This document shows, in pieces, positions 12,701-22,454 of a stretch of DNA of 64,000 bases. The position numbers and the translations under genes were made by a program. Where the stretch lies: assembly GCF_040802235.1 (NCBI RefSeq), contig NC_133156.1, forward strand, positions 116,218,173-116,282,172, given 5' to 3'. This DNA is from Manis javanica (lineage: Eukaryota; Chordata; Mammalia; Pholidota; Manidae). Under the pieces are notes generated by a model. The model was not told the DNA's origin. It saw nothing but the letters and a program-made list of their open reading frames with translations, and did not search any database. Within the stretch, counting starts at the first letter, position 1. Each line of letters begins with the position of its first letter.

Positions 12701-15700
12701 GACTCATCCATACATTTTTACAATGTTTGTCTTACTATTACCTTAAGAATTTGTTGCAGGAAGGTTTTATAGTTAAAATTGTCTCCAAATTGCCAAAATT
12801 GGATGTGAATATCACCAACACTTTAAGCTGGAATTAGTTTTATAGAGACTGACAGTCTTGGGGAAATAAGGTCTTTACCCAGTCTTGCTCTCAAAATTTG
12901 AGGCAGCTGTTTTTCACAGAAACTAATATTAAGGTAGCTAGTTTTGATACATACTGATCCATTTTATTATTTAGAGATAAGTACTCCATACAGACATGCT
13001 AATCTTAAAAGGTACTCAGTAACCCTGCCTAAGACAGTTGGCAGATGGAGAGCTATAATATTACCTGTATTGCCGTGGGGGGAGCACAACCTAGGGAATG
13101 TTGGGATAGTTAAAACATTTATCAGGTAGTTACCTTCCAGCTGTTGCTAAGAAGGAAAAAAAGAAAACCTTCTATGCTCAGAACTTTTGCTAGGTTAGTC
13201 TCATCTGATTGAGAAACATGGACCAGTGGCTGTCACCTGCTAGTCAGGTAGCTCACTTTATCTCTTTGGGATAAGTAATGGGGGAGCTGGAAGTCAGGAT
13301 GTTTAGTACAAGTCCCTCTTATAGAAGGGAAAATAGGAGTATGGAAGAACACGGTCTTTCCCAACAAATTATATAGCCAGTATTTTGTCTGATGGAAAGA
13401 AGCAGTATAGAATGTAAACAGCATACACATTGGCTGTGAAAGGTTCTCTGGTGCATTCACAGTGGCTTTGATATCCCACTTAGAGGAATATTGAGCATGA
13501 GGGGAGCAAAAGCAAGACAATTAGAATATAAGTTTTATAAAAGATATTCTCAAATATGTAATTGAAAGCTTACTGCTGGCCAAGATGAACAAATGGAACA
13601 AAGCAACTCAGAAGAAGCTAAATTGATTCAGGTAGAAGAAAACTCAAGAAATGCTTCGATTTATACCCTCAGAGATATGAGATGGTACTGCATCCACAGA
13701 ACAAGAAGAGGTTATTAAAAAAAGGAACATTCAGAAAACAAAGTGCTTTTGGGAATTAAACTATGTCATAGTAGAAAAGACACATTTAATAGAAGAAATA
13801 GAAGGTAAAGCTAAGGAAAGCAAGGAAAGAATGAAGGATGGAAGATAGAAAAAAATTAGAGGACTGGAATAGGAGTTGCAATATATAAACAATAGAAGAT
13901 CCAGTAGAAAACAACAGAGAAAAGGGAGGAAGAGGGAAGGGAGCGAGGGAGGAGAAGGGAAGAGGAGAAAGAAGGAAACCTCCCAAAACTGAAGTTGACC
14001 GGTTTAAATGACGTACCAAGTGCCCAGCACGGTGGATGAAACATGAAATTTTAGAATGTTGTCTACAATGAAAAAAAATCCAAGTTGACAAAAATCAGAA
14101 AGGCTTTGGACTTTCCCATTGCACTATGGGGAACTTGAAGAGAATGGTGAATGCCTTCAAAATTCTGAATGGTAAAGTACTACAAATCTAGAATTCCATA
14201 AACATCTCAAGTACCAATCAGTTGGGAAGGGGGAAAAAATATTTTCAGATGAGGTAAGTCTCACAATATTTACCTCCCATCTCCTTCCTCCCAAGAAGCT
14301 ATTAGAGGATGCAAGTTCCCCAAAACCAGGGGAAAAGGCCATCAATTAGGAAGAAAGGTGGCCCAGGAGATCAACATGAAAGAGATTTGCTGGTGGAGGA
14401 AGGGCCCAGGATGACAGCTATAGTTCATAGACAGTTCAGCAGATACAGAGGCTTCCAGACCACATCAGAGGGCATCAGAAATCTTTAGGATGGTCTCAGA
14501 AGATGAACTTAAATCAGTATCTGATGATTGTGACAGACAATTGTTCAAACCTTTGAGTGCATTAGGTGTGTGTAAAGAAAGCCATGCAAACAAAAAGCAA
14601 GATAATTTTCCTCTAGGAGGAACAAAACGTGTGGAATAGAAAAATCATCATAGTTTTTACTACAGGGTTTTTACATAGATTAATGTTAACCCCAAACATC
14701 GATCTAACCAAAATTGTGACACCACACTGAGGAGATGGGGAAAGGAGGGAGCAGAGAAATCCTCAGTAGATTAATGTTTAAAATTCAGTGGTTAAAGATG
14801 AACAAAATTACCAGGTAGCAATATAAGTTTAGAACATTATTTAGAGACATAGATTTAAATACCTGAATAATCAGAGGTGAAAATGATTGCCACAAGGGAG
14901 AAAATGTGGAGGGGAGGATAGGAACTATTATTTTTCACAGCAGAGCTTGTAAAACAGTTGGACTATGCCTGTGTATAACTTTGATTTAAAAAAAAAATTA
15001 CTGCTAGTTAGACATCAAATCTACTTAAAAGCATAATATTAAAAACAATTTTTTAGGGAGAATTGGCTATTTTATATGTTTTTTCACATATATATATGTA
15101 TTTTTTAATAGATTACCAAGAGAAATATCAAGAGTTACTTGAAAGAGAAGACTTTTTTCCAGATTATGAAGAAAATGGAACAGATTTATCAGGGGCTGGT
15201 GATCCGTAAGTTCTCTTTAGCTTCTTTCCTTGTGAAATTTCTTTGTGTGCAGTTTACAGATGGAGTTTAGACTAGAAAAAAGATGATAAAAGCTTGTGCA
15301 TTTTAATGATGATGTAGTGGTATATACATAGTATTTATTTTCCAAAATTTTTCAGAAAGTCATACTAGAAAACAAGTGATTCTGAAAATGTATATATAAT
15401 TGAGGAGAAAAAGTTAAAATGTAGCATAATCAAGCATAGTTTCTATAAAAATAGATTCTGTTATACCGAAGACTTTAAAACATAACTGTAATACCATAAG
15501 ACCTTGGGCAAGTTCTGAGCCTGTTTTTTCCATCTATAAAATAGGAATAGTAGTAACCTTCCTTGAGTTTTTTTTTTTTTTTTAAACTAAATGAGAATAC
15601 ATAAATACTTGTAACAGTTTTTTGGCACATAGTAAAAAGCCTGAATCTTAGCTGTTAAAGGGTAAGTTAAGATTAAAACATTTTTTTACATCCCATCTCA

Positions 15701-17036
15701 TGTGTGTTGTAGATTAAAAATAAAAACCACCTGTATTCTTTCTCCTTTCTAGTGACATTTTAAGTGTAAATCAGTTTGAGATCATCTAATGTAATATTGT
15801 CATACTCTTATATACTAGATTAATAGGAAAAAATAAAGGAATGCAAAGACCCAAGCACAGAGTTGGGAAGGTTCAGCCCTGCTGAGCTTGCCACGGAAAA
15901 TTCAGGTGATTCTTGGCACTGAATTTTAGGTTATCCTCTAAAAAGTTTAGCTTGGTAAGCATTATATTCTTTTCCTCTAATGAACTTGTGGCCATTTCAA
16001 CACATGGCCTTGTACTGGGAATGGGGGAGGAACAAAGACAAAAAGACCTATCAGCAGTTGGTAGGATTGGCAAGATAGTTTTGTCACACATATAGATGGG
16101 TAGGGTTATTGGGAAATGGGAACACATACAGGGGCGTGTTGTTGTAGAGGAAAGTGTAGAAAAGGAAAAAGATCTGGATTCAAATTCTGGCTCAGCCACA
16201 TACTTAGCCAAATTTACATTATTTATTTAACCTCCCAGAGTCTTTTCCCCTAATCTCTAAATGAAAATGATATTAGTACCTGTCTTTTTAAGATGGCTAT
16301 GGGGATGCAGTAAGAATGTGTATATTAAGCCCTTAGTGGACACTTTAAATTTCCCCCCTGCCTTAACCATGGCAAGCATGGAAAGGATTGTTCTACATCC
16401 AAACACCTAGTAGTTGGAAAAAATCTGAAATAGATGATCTCAAAAGTAGCTTCTTGTTATAACAGTGATTACAAATAGATGGAATGTGACTAAATTGTCA
16501 TTACAGGAATACCATTTTTGATAGAGGCATAAAATACAACGTATCATTTGAGGTGAATGGCACATTTGAAATTATGTTCTAATTATAGTGTAATTGTTCA
16601 TGTAAATTTATGAAATGAATACGTCTTGAGCACTTATGTTTATATGTCAAGCCTTTGATTTAACTTTTAGAAGAGATTAAGAATTTAACATGTGTTATCT
16701 AAAAGTAAACATTATTTGAATTTCATGTACAAGGGATTTAATCCAGTAGAAAATTTAATTCATTAAAATAAGCATTTGGTTGTCCAAGGACTGACATTTA
16801 TGTAGTTCTAAACAGTTAGTGCTTGTGTTCTTTTATAATTCAGTCTAGGAAAGTTATGTCACATTCTTTTTTTGTGTGGCTTAGCAATTTAAGATATTTC
16901 TGAATTGAAAATATTAATGAGTCATCTTTATTTCTTTCACAGATACTTGGATGATATTGATGATGAGATGGACCCAGAGATAGAAGAAGCTTATGAAAAG
17001 TTTTGTTTGGAATCAGAGCGTAAGCGAAAACAGTAA
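3653..17036 (+). CDS. PAIP1: PAIP1, 3' part of gene (seven coding exons, partial)
   Basis: Polyadenylate-binding protein-interacting protein 1, a cytoplasmic translation co-activator that contacts PABPC1, eIF4A and eIF3. Exons 3653-3764, 5173-5298, 6497-6603, 7128-7245, 8014-8068, 15112-15205 and 16943-17036 join in one open frame with AG acceptors and GT donors, encoding about the last 234 residues of a roughly 480-residue protein. The first four exons encode the C-terminal helices of the MIF4G (HEAT-repeat) domain, with motifs GDEVTRKRFHAFVLFLGELY and NPMDDNLICAVKLL. The last two encode the acidic C-terminal PABP-binding region (PAM1), ending ESERKRKQ. The N-terminal exons (proline-rich region, PAM2, start of MIF4G) lie upstream of the window. 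All junctions keep phase and I see no disabling change. Identification is by recognition of the human protein. Confidence 0.96.
3765..5172. other. PAIP1 intron, nothing recognised
   Basis: AT-rich intron between two MIF4G exons. No repeat boundary, RNA gene or second coding frame that I can support. Confidence 0.5.
5173..5298 (+). CDS. PAIP1: PAIP1 coding exon (MIF4G part)
   Basis: 126 bp, phase 0 at both ends, 42 codons beginning IKGTNGQVTRADILQ. Acceptor AG at 5171-5172, donor GTAAGT at 5299. It includes LRELLNALFSNPMDDNL of the MIF4G fold. Confidence 0.96.
5560..6210 (-). mobile_element. Old LINE-1 fragment in PAIP1 intron
   Basis: Diverged antisense L1-type sequence, with phrases such as TATCCATTCTGTCATTGAACAG and TTTCCTGATAACTAGTGA in their usual order. 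Too decayed for subfamily assignment. Confidence 0.5.
6497..6603 (+). CDS. PAIP1: PAIP1 coding exon (end of MIF4G)
   Basis: 107 bp, acceptor TTTTAG just before 6497. It begins LTGSVLEDAWKEKGK and ends in a split arginine codon. The donor is GTAGGA at 6604, chosen over the overlapping GG position because it keeps phase with the next exon. Confidence 0.93.
6604..7127. other. PAIP1 intron, nothing recognised
   Basis: 524 bp of AT-rich intron without identifiable elements. Confidence 0.5.
7128..7245 (+). CDS. PAIP1: PAIP1 coding exon
   Basis: 118 bp, acceptor TCCTCAG, donor GTATGC at 7246. It encodes RDVKQMLLKLVELRSSNWG and ends DPNYFM. This closes the MIF4G helical region and enters the linker. 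Confidence 0.95.
7246..8013. other. PAIP1 intron, nothing firmly recognised
   Basis: The sequence around 7380-7620 is less AT-rich and may be an old repeat, but I cannot name it. Confidence 0.4.
8014..8068 (+). CDS. PAIP1: PAIP1 small coding exon
   Basis: 55 bp, acceptor CCTAG, donor GTATGT at 8069. It encodes NEPTFYTSDGVPFTAADP plus the first base of the next aspartate codon. A 1.6-kb retrotransposed element lies only about 120 bp downstream in the following intron. Confidence 0.94.
8209..9768 (-). mobile_element. ERV-derived poly(A) retroelement, most complete copy (C)
   Basis: A 1.56-kb insertion in the PAIP1 intron with a perfect 19-bp target duplication, TTTGTCTCACAATATTCTT, at 8190-8208 and 9769-9787. 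Read on the minus strand it runs env transmembrane region (about 9631-9180), non-coding 3' region, a purine tract with LTR start near 8590-8530, LTR U3/R, an AATAAA motif and a poly(A) tail (T-run 8209-8221). A provirus would have 4-6 bp duplications and two LTRs. The long duplication, poly(A) end and missing 5' LTR indicate that a retroviral transcript was reverse-transcribed by L1 machinery. It is therefore a processed retroviral pseudogene or a non-autonomous element built from one. Confidence 0.85.
9179..9631 (-). CDS. Retroviral env transmembrane-subunit remnant (ERV, 150 codons open)
   Basis: A 150-codon open frame inside the retrotransposed element. Its N-terminal third has a hydrophobic, glycine-containing start resembling a fusion-peptide region, then a heptad-like stretch. 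A conserved-looking core follows with LQNLTTIDYLWLKEHMGC and a second cysteine seven residues later, like the disulfide loop of retroviral TM subunits. A tryptophan-rich membrane-proximal segment (WFSWLHWRW) leads into a hydrophobic anchor. The surface subunit is absent and the 5' end is truncated, so this is not a complete Env. The absence of a third adjacent cysteine argues against a gammaretroviral TM and favours a betaretrovirus-like (class II) origin, which agrees with the related provirus at 55.8-59.6 kb. Expression is not indicated by the sequence. Confidence 0.65.
   Translation of the reverse strand: MAASIPPFPGLATGMRREMSRLACAYSETTNLTGSVLLELNQEFRGMQVVALQNLTTIDYLWLKEHMGCEQIPEMGCFNLSDFSQTVQVQLDNIHHIIDKFSQMPRVPNWFSWLHWRWMVIIDLLCLCHRIPIMLICVRKLVSSLKPIHA
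9788..10630. other. PAIP1 intron, nothing recognised
   Basis: Intronic sequence following the element's downstream target duplication. No repeat I can name. Confidence 0.45.
10630..12130 (-). mobile_element. Old LINE-1 (L1M-like) fragments
   Basis: Diverged antisense L1 sequence with the usual order of motifs (ATCCATGTTGGTATATA, GGAAATGATCCTTTGTCAAC, CTTTTCATTTTGTGTGCC) and a tail-like segment near 11960-12080. Many indels; it spans roughly 1.5 kb of the intron. Confidence 0.5.
12131..13555. other. PAIP1 intron, nothing firmly recognised
   Basis: Mixed sequence with slightly higher GC around 12480-12640. No identifiable gene or repeat. Confidence 0.4.
13560..14990 (+). mobile_element. Old LINE-1 (L1ME-like) 3' region
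   Basis: Purine-rich plus-strand sequence. The phrases CTAGAATTCCATAAACATCT, ATATTTTCAGATGAGG and CCCAGGATGACAGCTATAG occur in the order found in 3' UTRs of ancient L1ME elements. It ends in A-rich sequence near 14990. Confidence 0.5.
15112..15205 (+). CDS. PAIP1: PAIP1 coding exon (start of acidic tail)
   Basis: 94 bp, acceptor TTTAATAG, donor GTAAGT at 15206. It encodes YQEKYQELLEREDFFPDY and ends SGAGD plus a split proline codon. It follows a 7-kb intron filled with old L1 sequence. Confidence 0.95.
15490..15660 (-). repeat. MIR-like SINE, antisense
   Basis: Contains the antisense MIR core: CTTGGGCAAGTT, then the TCTATAAAATAGGAATAGTAGTAACC segment equivalent, interrupted by a T-run. Confidence 0.55.
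16155..16345 (-). repeat. MIR SINE, antisense
   Basis: Starts with GGATTCAAATTCTGGCTC (the inverted TTTGAACCCAG part of MIR), continues through the CCTCCCAGAG segment, and ends near the transition GTACCTGTCTTTTTAAGATG. Confidence 0.6.
16943..17036 (+). CDS. PAIP1: PAIP1 last coding exon and stop
   Basis: Acceptor TTTCACAG ends at 16942. It encodes YLDDIDDEMDPEIEEAYEKF and finishes ESERKRKQ with TAA at 17034-17036. The acidic stretch is the PAM1-type PABP-contacting tail. Confidence 0.96.
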
Positions 17037-17310
17037 AGCTAAATTTCAGCATAGCGGTTTTAGCAGTTTAGGTTATGGTGATTTAGCAGAACACAGGAAA
17101 GCAAGAAAATTTGTCACACTTATACCAAATTAAGGATGTTGAGTTATGTTACTAATGACTTTAATTTTGTTTAACACTATCTGCCAAAATAAACTTTATT
17201 CCCTATAACTTAAAATGTGTATATATATATAATAGTTTATTATGTACAGTTAATTCCACTGTTTTGGCTGCAATAAAATCGATTTTGAAATAAATGAAAT
17301 GTTGAAAGTA
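17037..17310 (+). other. PAIP1: PAIP1 3'UTR (probable)
   Basis: AT-rich sequence following the stop codon. AATAAA motifs lie at about 17189, 17272 and 17289, so a proximal transcript end near 17.3 kb is likely. Further AATAAA motifs near 18069 and 18171 could serve longer isoforms. The true cleavage site cannot be fixed from sequence alone. Confidence 0.6.
17272..17294 (+). terminator. PAIP1 polyadenylation signals (two AATAAA)
   Basis: Two AATAAA hexamers 17 bases apart (17272-17277 and 17289-17294), about 240 bp after the PAIP1 stop. They are followed by GT/T-containing sequence, as expected for a cleavage and polyadenylation site. Confidence 0.55.
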
Positions 17311-18590
17311 AATTTTACTAGCTGGTTGGTAGGTTACCCTTTAAATCCTAATTTTCTTGAGGGAAAAACTCTTAGTCTAGAAATGCATATTGCAAAAATG
17401 TAGCATCCTTTTTTAGATATTTAGTTTCACATTTAGTATATCTCAATAAATTGGGTTTCCAGTATGAATCACAAATCATGAAAATCTTTAGCACTGAAGT
17501 CTTAGAATTTATTAACAACTGATTTACATATCCAGATGCTATTTGATACCAAGGGCTTTTAAAATGTCTTAAAAAAAAAAAAAAAAGACTTAGAACTCCC
17601 ATTTAAACAACCAGAATTCTTCACTGAGGATTTACTGCAATTCTAGAATTTTTTTTTCCACCTAACTCATACTCTAGAGCCTAGAACATTATTTTGCTTT
17701 ATTTAATGGCTTTCTCTCTTTATTTTGTAGCATGAGTTGCACTGACTTTTTTACTAGAGAATTTTACTAGATCTTTGTCACTTCTTTTCATCTGCTTTAT
17801 AATTGATGTACCTTGAGGGTCACTTTTCTAATACTTGTACTATAATGTGGTACCACCTCAGCCCTATTGAAAAATATTTTTACCTAATGTCAAAGATTTT
17901 TCCAACTAACTGAAAGTAAAACTTATGTACAGAAGGATTGCCTGTGAATATGCATGTAAATAGTTCTGTTAATAACCCTCTGTCATTTGGTACATCTGTG
18001 TCTGCTCATAGTTAGCTTTCTCACTTTCCTGCTTGTTTGTTCAGTCTGGATTAAAATTAGACTTTGGAAATAAAATTTAAATAGTTTTGTTTCCTCTTAA
18101 GTTTTTGGAGTGATATCCTGGTATTTTTAAAAAATTCTGTTGAACATCATAAAATTATTTAAGGTTTGAAATAAAGAGAGGAAGTACACTAGGATAGGAG
18201 ATAATTCAGTGTGTGTTAAATAAGAATTCAGTTTAGTAACAAGGCTACTTGGAAAAATTGGCAAATATAAAACATTAAAAACTTTGATTCCTTATTGTAA
18301 AAGGGATATACACACATATACATATATGCATACGTATATGTATATATATATAATTGGGATTTTTGGAACCTGTAATAGCTATTTTGAAAAAATGAATTCT
18401 ATAATGTAGCTATTACGTTAATCTGCAGTGCTCTAAAGATTGCGCTTACTATAAACCTCAGGGATGGGGGAATGGGAGGTTGGGGATGGGACATTATATT
18501 AGACCAGGGCCCAAGTATATGCTAAGTGAATATATGTCTAGAAATTGCTGTGAATAATCCAGTTTTGTCCACCAGCTCCTGCTAAACTCA
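17311..18590. other. Region downstream of PAIP1
   Basis: AT-rich, with AATAAA motifs near 18069 and 18171 that could end longer PAIP1 transcripts. A short CA/TA microsatellite lies at about 18308-18352. Confidence 0.45.
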
Positions 18591-18614
18591 AAACAGCTAC
18601 CAACAGGATCAGTG

Positions 18615-19090
18615 TGTGTTCTGGTTGCTAGTGCTACTAACCGGCCAAACTTAGTGTCTTCAAACAATAAGCATTTTATTGTGCTCATGGATTCTGTGGT
18701 TCATGAATTTGGACAGGGTACAGTAGGGAAGGCTTTTCTCTATTATGTAGCTTGTGAAGTTTCAGTTGGGAAAACCAAGGACTAGGAGGTGACTTAACAG
18801 CTGGGGGCTGTAATTATCTGGAGTCTCCTCTTCACTCAGATGGCTTGATGGCTGGGCTGAGATGACTTGAGGCCATCACTCGGTCAGAACCACCTACATG
18901 TCACTTGGACTTCTCACGGCATGGTAGCAGGATTTTGAGAGGGGGAGTTGGGAAGGATCCTGGAAGATGCTGTAGTTTGAAGCTACGTGCAGCATTACTT
19001 CCACTAGTCTTTTGGTTCTGAGTCCCTAAAGCCATATCAGATAGGAGGCCATCAAGGAATGTGTGGTTGTGTTTCAAAACCAAAACACTA
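18615..19090 (-). repeat. Ancient LTR-type repeat (MLT1/MaLR-like)
   Basis: The AACTTAGTGTCTTCAAACAA-type start, a CATTTTATTGTGCTCATGGATTCTGTGG segment equivalent and the GGCTGGGCTGAGATGACTTGAGG part resemble ancient mammalian MaLR LTRs. The family is judged from memory and is uncertain. Confidence 0.4.
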
Positions 19091-19496
19091 CATCATGAAG
19101 AGTTGGGCCTGTGCTGCAGTCATTGGCCTTTAGGATTGCTATATCTTCAACAGAAACATAGGTCAGTAAGTCTTTTGTAAGGATTATTAGTACAGTGAAG
19201 ACAAAGGTGGTAGTGAATGTCATGGTCTTATGTTCTAACAACAAAATACAAATACTGGGCTGAACCTGGCTGTTGTGTCATCAACTCAGACCCTCTTTGT
19301 GTTGTCAGTGACCTTCCAGCTAAAGACTGCTGGTAACACACCTGCACCTGAATATGTTGCGTTTAGTACTTGTTGCAGTAAGGCAGAATGTGTTCAATGG
19401 GGACTGTGGGCTGGGTCAGTAAAAGGGTGTTAGAGCTTGTTAATAAGATTAGAGCTTTGGTTGGATAATTTGGGTGAGAGTCTGTTTTATCTGAGG

Positions 19497-19802
19497 GTTT
19501 CAGCGCTGGGCAAGTTCACTCTGGATTCTGTGAGACTGAAAAATGACAATGGAACGTCTTTGGGGTAAAAGGGTTTATACCCAGCTTTATCCTCGTGGTG
19601 GCAGATCAAGCGCTAGAATCCTATCCCCCTCAGGACAAGTCTCTCTGCTGTGGGGTGGGCAGCGCTCTATAGAGTCAGTAATAACTCATTGTCTACATGC
19701 GTGCAAGCCTGCGCCTGCAAGCATTGCATGTGCGCAGTGGGCAAGGACACTTGGGTCAGGTGTGAATCCTGGCCATGGAACTTCCATTTTCTCTACAAGG
19801 TC
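19497..19802 (-). repeat. LTR copy 1 of a three-copy local set
   Basis: Shares with 20081-20376 and 20462-20919 the segments GGGCAAGTTCACT, GGGGT(A/G)AAAGGGTTTAT, CTCTATAGAGTCAGTAAT and GAATCCTGGCCAT. Inverted polyadenylation-like TTTAT motifs indicate minus orientation. Confidence 0.65.
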
Positions 19803-20080
19803 TACACTAGAGATTGATTGTCAGAAAGCAGGGGCAAGTCTTAGAACAGATATTTCATTAAATCTTACCTATAGGAAGCATGGAGGAATTTAGTTATTTT
19901 TTTTAAAAAACAGACACATTCAGCAAGAGAGGACTGCTTGGTATGAGTAAAAACCTATCCATTACTGAAGAACTGAAAATCATCAGCTAAATTGGAAAAG
20001 AAAAAAAGCAACCTTGCCATTAATCAAGCTAGGAAGACAGATGAAGTCAACTGCAGACTTAACAGGAAACACTTGTGTCT

Positions 20081-20376
20081 TGCCAATGGGTCTCAGCCCC
20101 GGGCAAGTTCACTATGGATTCAGTGTGACCAAAGAAATGACAGTAGAACATTCTTGGGGTGAAAGGGTTTATTACTCAGATTGTTCTCCGGTGGTATGTT
20201 GAGCACTAAAGTCTCTGCCTCCACCCAGAGCACTGGGCCAAGCTCTCTATATAGTGCAATAATAGCTTATTGTCCACAGGTATGGAAGCAGTAGCCTAGC
20301 AACAGGCCAGTTACATCATCAAGTGGTTTAAGTTCAGTGAGGATTCTGGCCATAGGAACCCCAACTTCCCCACAAC
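20081..20376 (-). repeat. LTR copy 2 of a three-copy local set
   Basis: Begins TGCCAATGGGTCTCAGCCCC and ends CCCCACAAC. Same family and orientation as the neighbours, shorter in the middle. Confidence 0.65.
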
Positions 20377-20461
20377 TTGTTATTCCCAATGCCATGCAGC
20401 TATAAAATGCCATCATGACCCCTTTATGTGACCATGCTTTGTTAACAGTAACACCTTGTCA

Positions 20462-20919
20462 TGCCAATGGGTTTCAGTCCCAGACAAGTTCACTATGGAC
20501 TCAATGAGACAGAAAAATGACAGTGAAATGTTCTTGGGGTGAAAGCGTTTATACCCAACTTTATTCCCACAGTGGCAGGTCAATCACTAGAATCCTGTCC
20601 ACTCGGAGTGAGTCTTCATGCATCAAGCTGGTCCCTGCATGAAGCCAGCATGAATGTTGTTTCTTCATTCCCTTGTTTAACTATTTCAAACCCTCTCAAC
20701 GCCTCTGGGCCTCTCTGCCCCTAAAGCCATCTCAGTCTCTGTCCTTGGTGCTGCCACCATTCCAGTGTCTGCTCTTCTGTAGCCCTGAGGCCCTGCAGCC
20801 GCCCACTAACTCTCTATATAGAGTCAGTAACGACATACTGCCCACTCATATGTAGTGAGCAAGCTGACCTGGGCCAGGTGAGAATCCTGGCCATAGGAAC
20901 CATCACTTTCTCCACACAC
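20462..20919 (-). repeat. LTR copy 3 of a three-copy local set
   Basis: Begins TGCCAATGGGTTTCAGTCCC and ends TTTCTCCACACA, giving TG...CA ends on the minus strand. It carries an extra block of about 120 bp (about 20650-20780), part of which recurs at 21443-21482. Confidence 0.65.
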
Positions 20920-21551
20920 CTCCGGACATTCCTTGCTGTCCCTACCCATGCATGTAACTAGCAACCCAGTTGCTAAACCACCCTTGCCTCATGACAGCAC
21001 CCAGTCCCTACTTAATCCGTTCCTCCTAATCCTGATTCAGAAACAGTTTCCAACTCAGAACTGGTCTCTCTTCCTTAGAACTTCCTCGGAATCCTTCAGC
21101 AGGAACCCCAACCTTACCAAAGCCTTCCTCCCCCTGTAGAGAGACCCTTCCAAGGTTTCTCTGGAATATGCTCCCTAGCTCGCAAGTCAACAAATATGAT
21201 TTAGTCATATTGCAGGCTTGAGCCTGGTGGCCTCTGGCTGACTAGACTTTAGCAGATGTGAATAATTTAAGGCCATCTATGCTACTGCTGTATTGTGTGG
21301 GCCTGACAAAACACCAACCTTGGGTGCATCTGACACTGCTGCGTCATCCAGGCCACTGGGGATCATGTTTCTCGTAGGTTTGTACCACAGTAAATTCATA
21401 GTCACCACCTTCAGTTAGACCATCAGCACTGCCTAGTCTTACTGTTTCTTCATTCCCTTGTTTAACTATTTCAAATCCTCTCCATGCTATCTGCTGCTTC
21501 ATCCCCTTACTGATGAGTTACTTCACACAAGAAAAAAAGCCACCAGATATA
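20920..21551. other. Probable ERV-derived sequence between LTRs
   Basis: Moderate GC, no intact retroviral frame. It includes a roughly 40-bp near-copy (21443-21482) of sequence inside LTR copy 3, suggesting it belongs to the same ERV-related complex. Confidence 0.35.
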
Positions 21552-22451
21552 TGTGAGACAGGAACTGTGGGTGTAGTCAGAGTAGGGTGAGGGCCTCTGG
21601 AAAAAGACCCCTACCAAAACTCCATATTAAACAATTAAGCAAAGACAGTCACACTAATTCTCTAAAGTAAAATATCAGACTAGGAATATAAGCCTTCTTC
21701 AGTGAAGATTAGTTAAAACTAAAAAGCCAGGAGTAACTTAGCCTGGAATGTTTGAACATCTCCCAGATAAGAAAACACCTCAACATAGCCCATGTCTTGT
21801 TTGCGTCAATTAAATGAGGCTATTGTAAAATTTACTTTAGCCTGCTAAAAGGCCCAGTTTATCTTTAACTTTACCCAGATGCTGTTTTTCCTCCTCTAGC
21901 CCCTAATCAAGTGATATATAACCTGGGCAATTAATATAGCAGGCAGGCCCAGCCATAAGCAACATAGTGAAGGGCAGGAAGGATTCCATCTTAAAGATAA
22001 GACTGCATTTTTACACCCAAGAAGTTAAGAAGTAAGATTATTAACTTACTATTTAATAGACAATAACTCAGCTCACCTTGAAAACAAGACAAGCAGTCTT
22101 GATTGATATGTTACCAAACCAAGAAACTGCTATTCTGAGAAAGAATCAAAGCAGTAAATTTCTTATGTTAACTCTGCAAAATAGTCGGGAAAACTGATAA
22201 GAAACTTAGTGTCTCTTTAAAAACAAACATTTAGAGACCATTTGGTGGATCTGCATCCCTAGCTCTTTGTCTCTCAACTGCCTATAAATCCCCTAGACAA
22301 TGCACCACGACGGACTCTCTTGTCCCCTCCTGGTGTGAGCCAGAAGCTCTGTTCTCTCACTGTATCTCTAAGTAAAAAGCCTCTTCCTGGCTCTCCTACC
22401 TTGACTGTTTGCTGAGTTCATTCTTTGACTCCGCAAACAAGAACCCTGGCA
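21552..22451 (+). repeat. ERV LTR, plus orientation (class I-like)
   Basis: A long LTR starting near TGTGAGACAGG and ending GAACAAGAACCCTGGCA-like sequence. It has a CCTATAAATCCC promoter-like box at about 22280, an A-rich polyadenylation-like AGTAAAAAGCC, and a typical R-U5 end. Its U3 contains CTGGGCAATTAATATAGCAGG, recognisable in the inverted copy at 24037-24815. Confidence 0.7.
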
Positions 22452-22454
22452 TCA

